From positions 1 to 22,252 of IMG/VR virus record IMGVR_UViG_3300025083_000250: DNA of 22,252 nt; one strand, given 5' to 3'. Positions 22,101 through 22,252 of the stretch are shown piece by piece (within the stretch, counting starts at the first letter, position 1; every line of letters starts with the position of its first letter). The translations under genes and the position numbers were made by a program. The notes beneath the pieces are model-generated. The model saw only the letters and a list, made by a program, of their open reading frames with translations. It had not been told where the DNA came from and ran no database searches. This DNA is from a virus.

Positions 22101-22252
22101 TGGTGGTGGTGATGCAGATGATTTAGGAATTAGAGCACAAGCAGATTTTACAGTTGCGACAGGTGGTGCGAATGAACGCTTTAGGATTACATCTGATGGA
22201 AGAGGAGTTTCGCAGTTTACTGCTCACGCTTGGGTAAATTTTAATGGTCAAA
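19180..22252 (+). CDS. Long tail fibre protein, N-terminal 1024 codons (truncated by window edge)
   Basis: Starts one base after the previous stop; the frame stays open to the last base. N-terminus MASYTRQSSFADGDTITAALF with FNQLVNAFHNSTGHKHDGT (about 29-47) is the virion-attachment type found at the start of many marine podovirus fibres. The remainder is repetitive beta sequence: two 62-residue copies of ADINGGTIDG...TITxLT, two copies of an YVDxQ(V/I)TAxDLD...QTLTNKTID block, and two copies of a ligand-binding-like SENN(L/V)xVxxDGx(Y/F)Q module, followed by IDSSENVGIGTTNPSS, shared with the 309-aa protein. An S74 domain probably follows outside the window. Host recognition. Confidence 0.85.
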   Translation, partial: MASYTRQSSFADGDTITAALFNNEFNQLVNAFHNSTGHKHDGTTAEGPVIGLIGDAGETSPNNKVLIDTTNNFIEFYVEVSSAPVQQLYISDGAIIPVTDSDVDLGTTSLRFKDTYTDTVTTTGNVSVGGNLTVTGNATISGNLTFGDADTDSINLAAEIDSDIIPNTDGTYDLGSATKEWQDLYIDGTANIDSLVADTADINGGTIDGATIATSDITVGSGKTLDVSSGTLTLADDQISGDKVEGGTIAATTITSLTATSADINGGTIDGTTIATSDITVGASKTLDVSAGTLTLADNQISGDKVEGGTIAATTITDLTFGSLNDGTITATAFVDEDDMSSDSATLIPTQQSVKAYVDSQVTAQDLDFQGDSGGALSIDLDSETLTIAGGTGLDTVGSGNTVTVNIDSTVATLTGSQTLTNKTIDVDNNTVSNIEVDNLKSGVLDTDLTSVAATDTTLASAKAIKTYVDAQITAEDLDLTTDSGTIAIDLDSETLSILGGTGLDSSATGNAVTIAIDSTVATLTGTQTLTNKTIDAASNTLSNIANSSLTNSTVSYGGVSLALGASDATPAFDLTDATNYPTSSLTGTITNAQLAGSIEVSKTLLAAGTGLTLTTDTLSVDAAQTQITSVGTLGSLTVSGDLTIDTNTLVVDSTNNRVGILNASPDVSLDVGSATDAIHVPSGTTAQRPTGANGYFRYNSEDAQFEGYADGAWGAIAGSGGGGSAIEPQIFAGDGSTVDFTLTSAPTSENNLLVFIDGAFQAQDSYSVSGTTLTFSEAPANTRVVTVYHARSSISGSNMIVDTMTGDNSDTTLTLSVAPVSENNVQVYFDGVYQSKANYSISGTTLTFSTAPATGVAVEAISFTQTSVNAPTNDSVATATIQDGAVTAAKLASGVGGVAGIVSSADATAITIDSSENVGIGTTNPSSGGGLLNLETSSSSVVNYNSTNANGGFIKFQRSGTTKGYVGTPAGFLGGGDADDLGIRAQADFTVATGGANERFRITSDGRGVSQFTAHAWVNFNGQ
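19777..20148 (+). repeat. Two tandem 186-bp repeats in the fibre gene
   Basis: Unit 1 19777-19962 and unit 2 19963-20148, each 62 codons, beginning ADINGGTIDG and containing ITVG(S/A)(G/S)KTLDVS(S/A)GTLTLAD(D/N)QISGDKVEGGTIAATTIT in its reading. Differences are mainly third-position and a few residues, so the duplication is old enough to have diverged but the protein is kept. Confidence 0.85.
20248..20811 (+). repeat. Diverged repeat pair in the fibre gene
   Basis: Blocks starting at 20248 and 20581 (333 bp apart, 111 codons) share Y-V-D-x-Q-(V/I)-T-A-(Q/E)-D-L-D, then IDLDSETL, a GGTGLD turn and IDSTVATLTG(S/T)QTLTNKTID. About 75-80 codons per copy are alike; the sequence between is unique. 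Confidence 0.75.
21379..21780 (+). repeat. Two copies of a beta-sandwich-like module in the fibre gene
   Basis: Copies start at 21379 and 21598 (219 bp, 73 codons apart). Shared pattern: GD-(G/N)S-T-x-x-TL-xxAP-x-SENN-x-x-V-(F/Y)-(I/F)-DG-x-(F/Y)-Q, then Y-S-(V/I)-SGTTLTFS-x-AP. This module recurs in fibres of environmental phages. Confidence 0.75.

Noticed and set aside
1-22252. tRNA genes, CRISPR arrays, insertion sequences, integrase
   Set aside because: No tRNA arms, regularly spaced repeats, transposase or integrase motifs were seen in reading both strands.

Overview
The window is part of a tailed-phage genome, probably a marine podovirus. The evidence is an AT-rich sequence, tightly packed and often overlapping genes, a complete packaging and morphogenesis block on the + strand (terminase small and large subunits, portal, scaffold, major capsid protein, tail adaptor, nozzle-like protein, fibres), and many very small genes. 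No integrase, polymerase, lysin, tRNA or CRISPR array is visible. The host is not identified directly. A near-perfect gammaproteobacterial LexA (SOS) box and three promoters with sigma70-like -35/-10 elements point to a gammaproteobacterium or a relative with that LexA specificity (inference).

Layout. (a) 1-5186, - strand: a leftward arm of small, mostly unrecognised genes, many joined by ATGA or longer overlaps. Only a GP88/DUF7227-like protein, a DUF3846-like protein, a widespread uncharacterised 165-aa phage family and a small RGQGK-type basic protein can be related to known families. Two non-coding gaps interrupt this arm. One (3995-4313) has a strong promoter, a structured stretch of about 220 nt and an intrinsic terminator, and looks like a small RNA or an attenuated leader. 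The other (3162-3568) is rich in inverted repeats. (b) 5187-5529: divergent control region with a leftward promoter, a rightward promoter, tandem palindromes and a LexA box. (c) 5530-5873: a one-gene rightward unit closed by a strong terminator. (d) 5874-6658: about 785 nt with no convincing gene, repeats, a strong hairpin element, and a consensus promoter whose expected start lies almost on the ATG of the next gene. (e) 6659-22252: late operon. Terminase small subunit, seven small proteins, TerL, portal, a gene overprinted on the portal 3' end, an acidic virion-associated-type protein, scaffold, capsid, terminator, two small basic proteins, tail adaptor, nozzle-like protein, a short S74-chaperone protein and a long fibre that runs off the right edge.

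How it works together. TerS/TerL package DNA through the P22-like portal into a procapsid built from scaffold and HK97-fold coat. The adaptor and nozzle close the portal and form the stubby tail, and the fibre and S74 proteins recognise the host. Most late genes are linked by TAATG stop-start overlaps, suggesting translational coupling. A UUCG-capped terminator straight after the capsid gene probably sets coat protein above the tail proteins.

Best candidates for something new: the promoter/structured RNA/terminator unit at 4045-4302, the LexA-box-controlled single-gene unit at 5429-5873, the out-of-frame gene inside the portal 3' end (12286-12519), and the structured leader before the scaffold gene (13515-13651).
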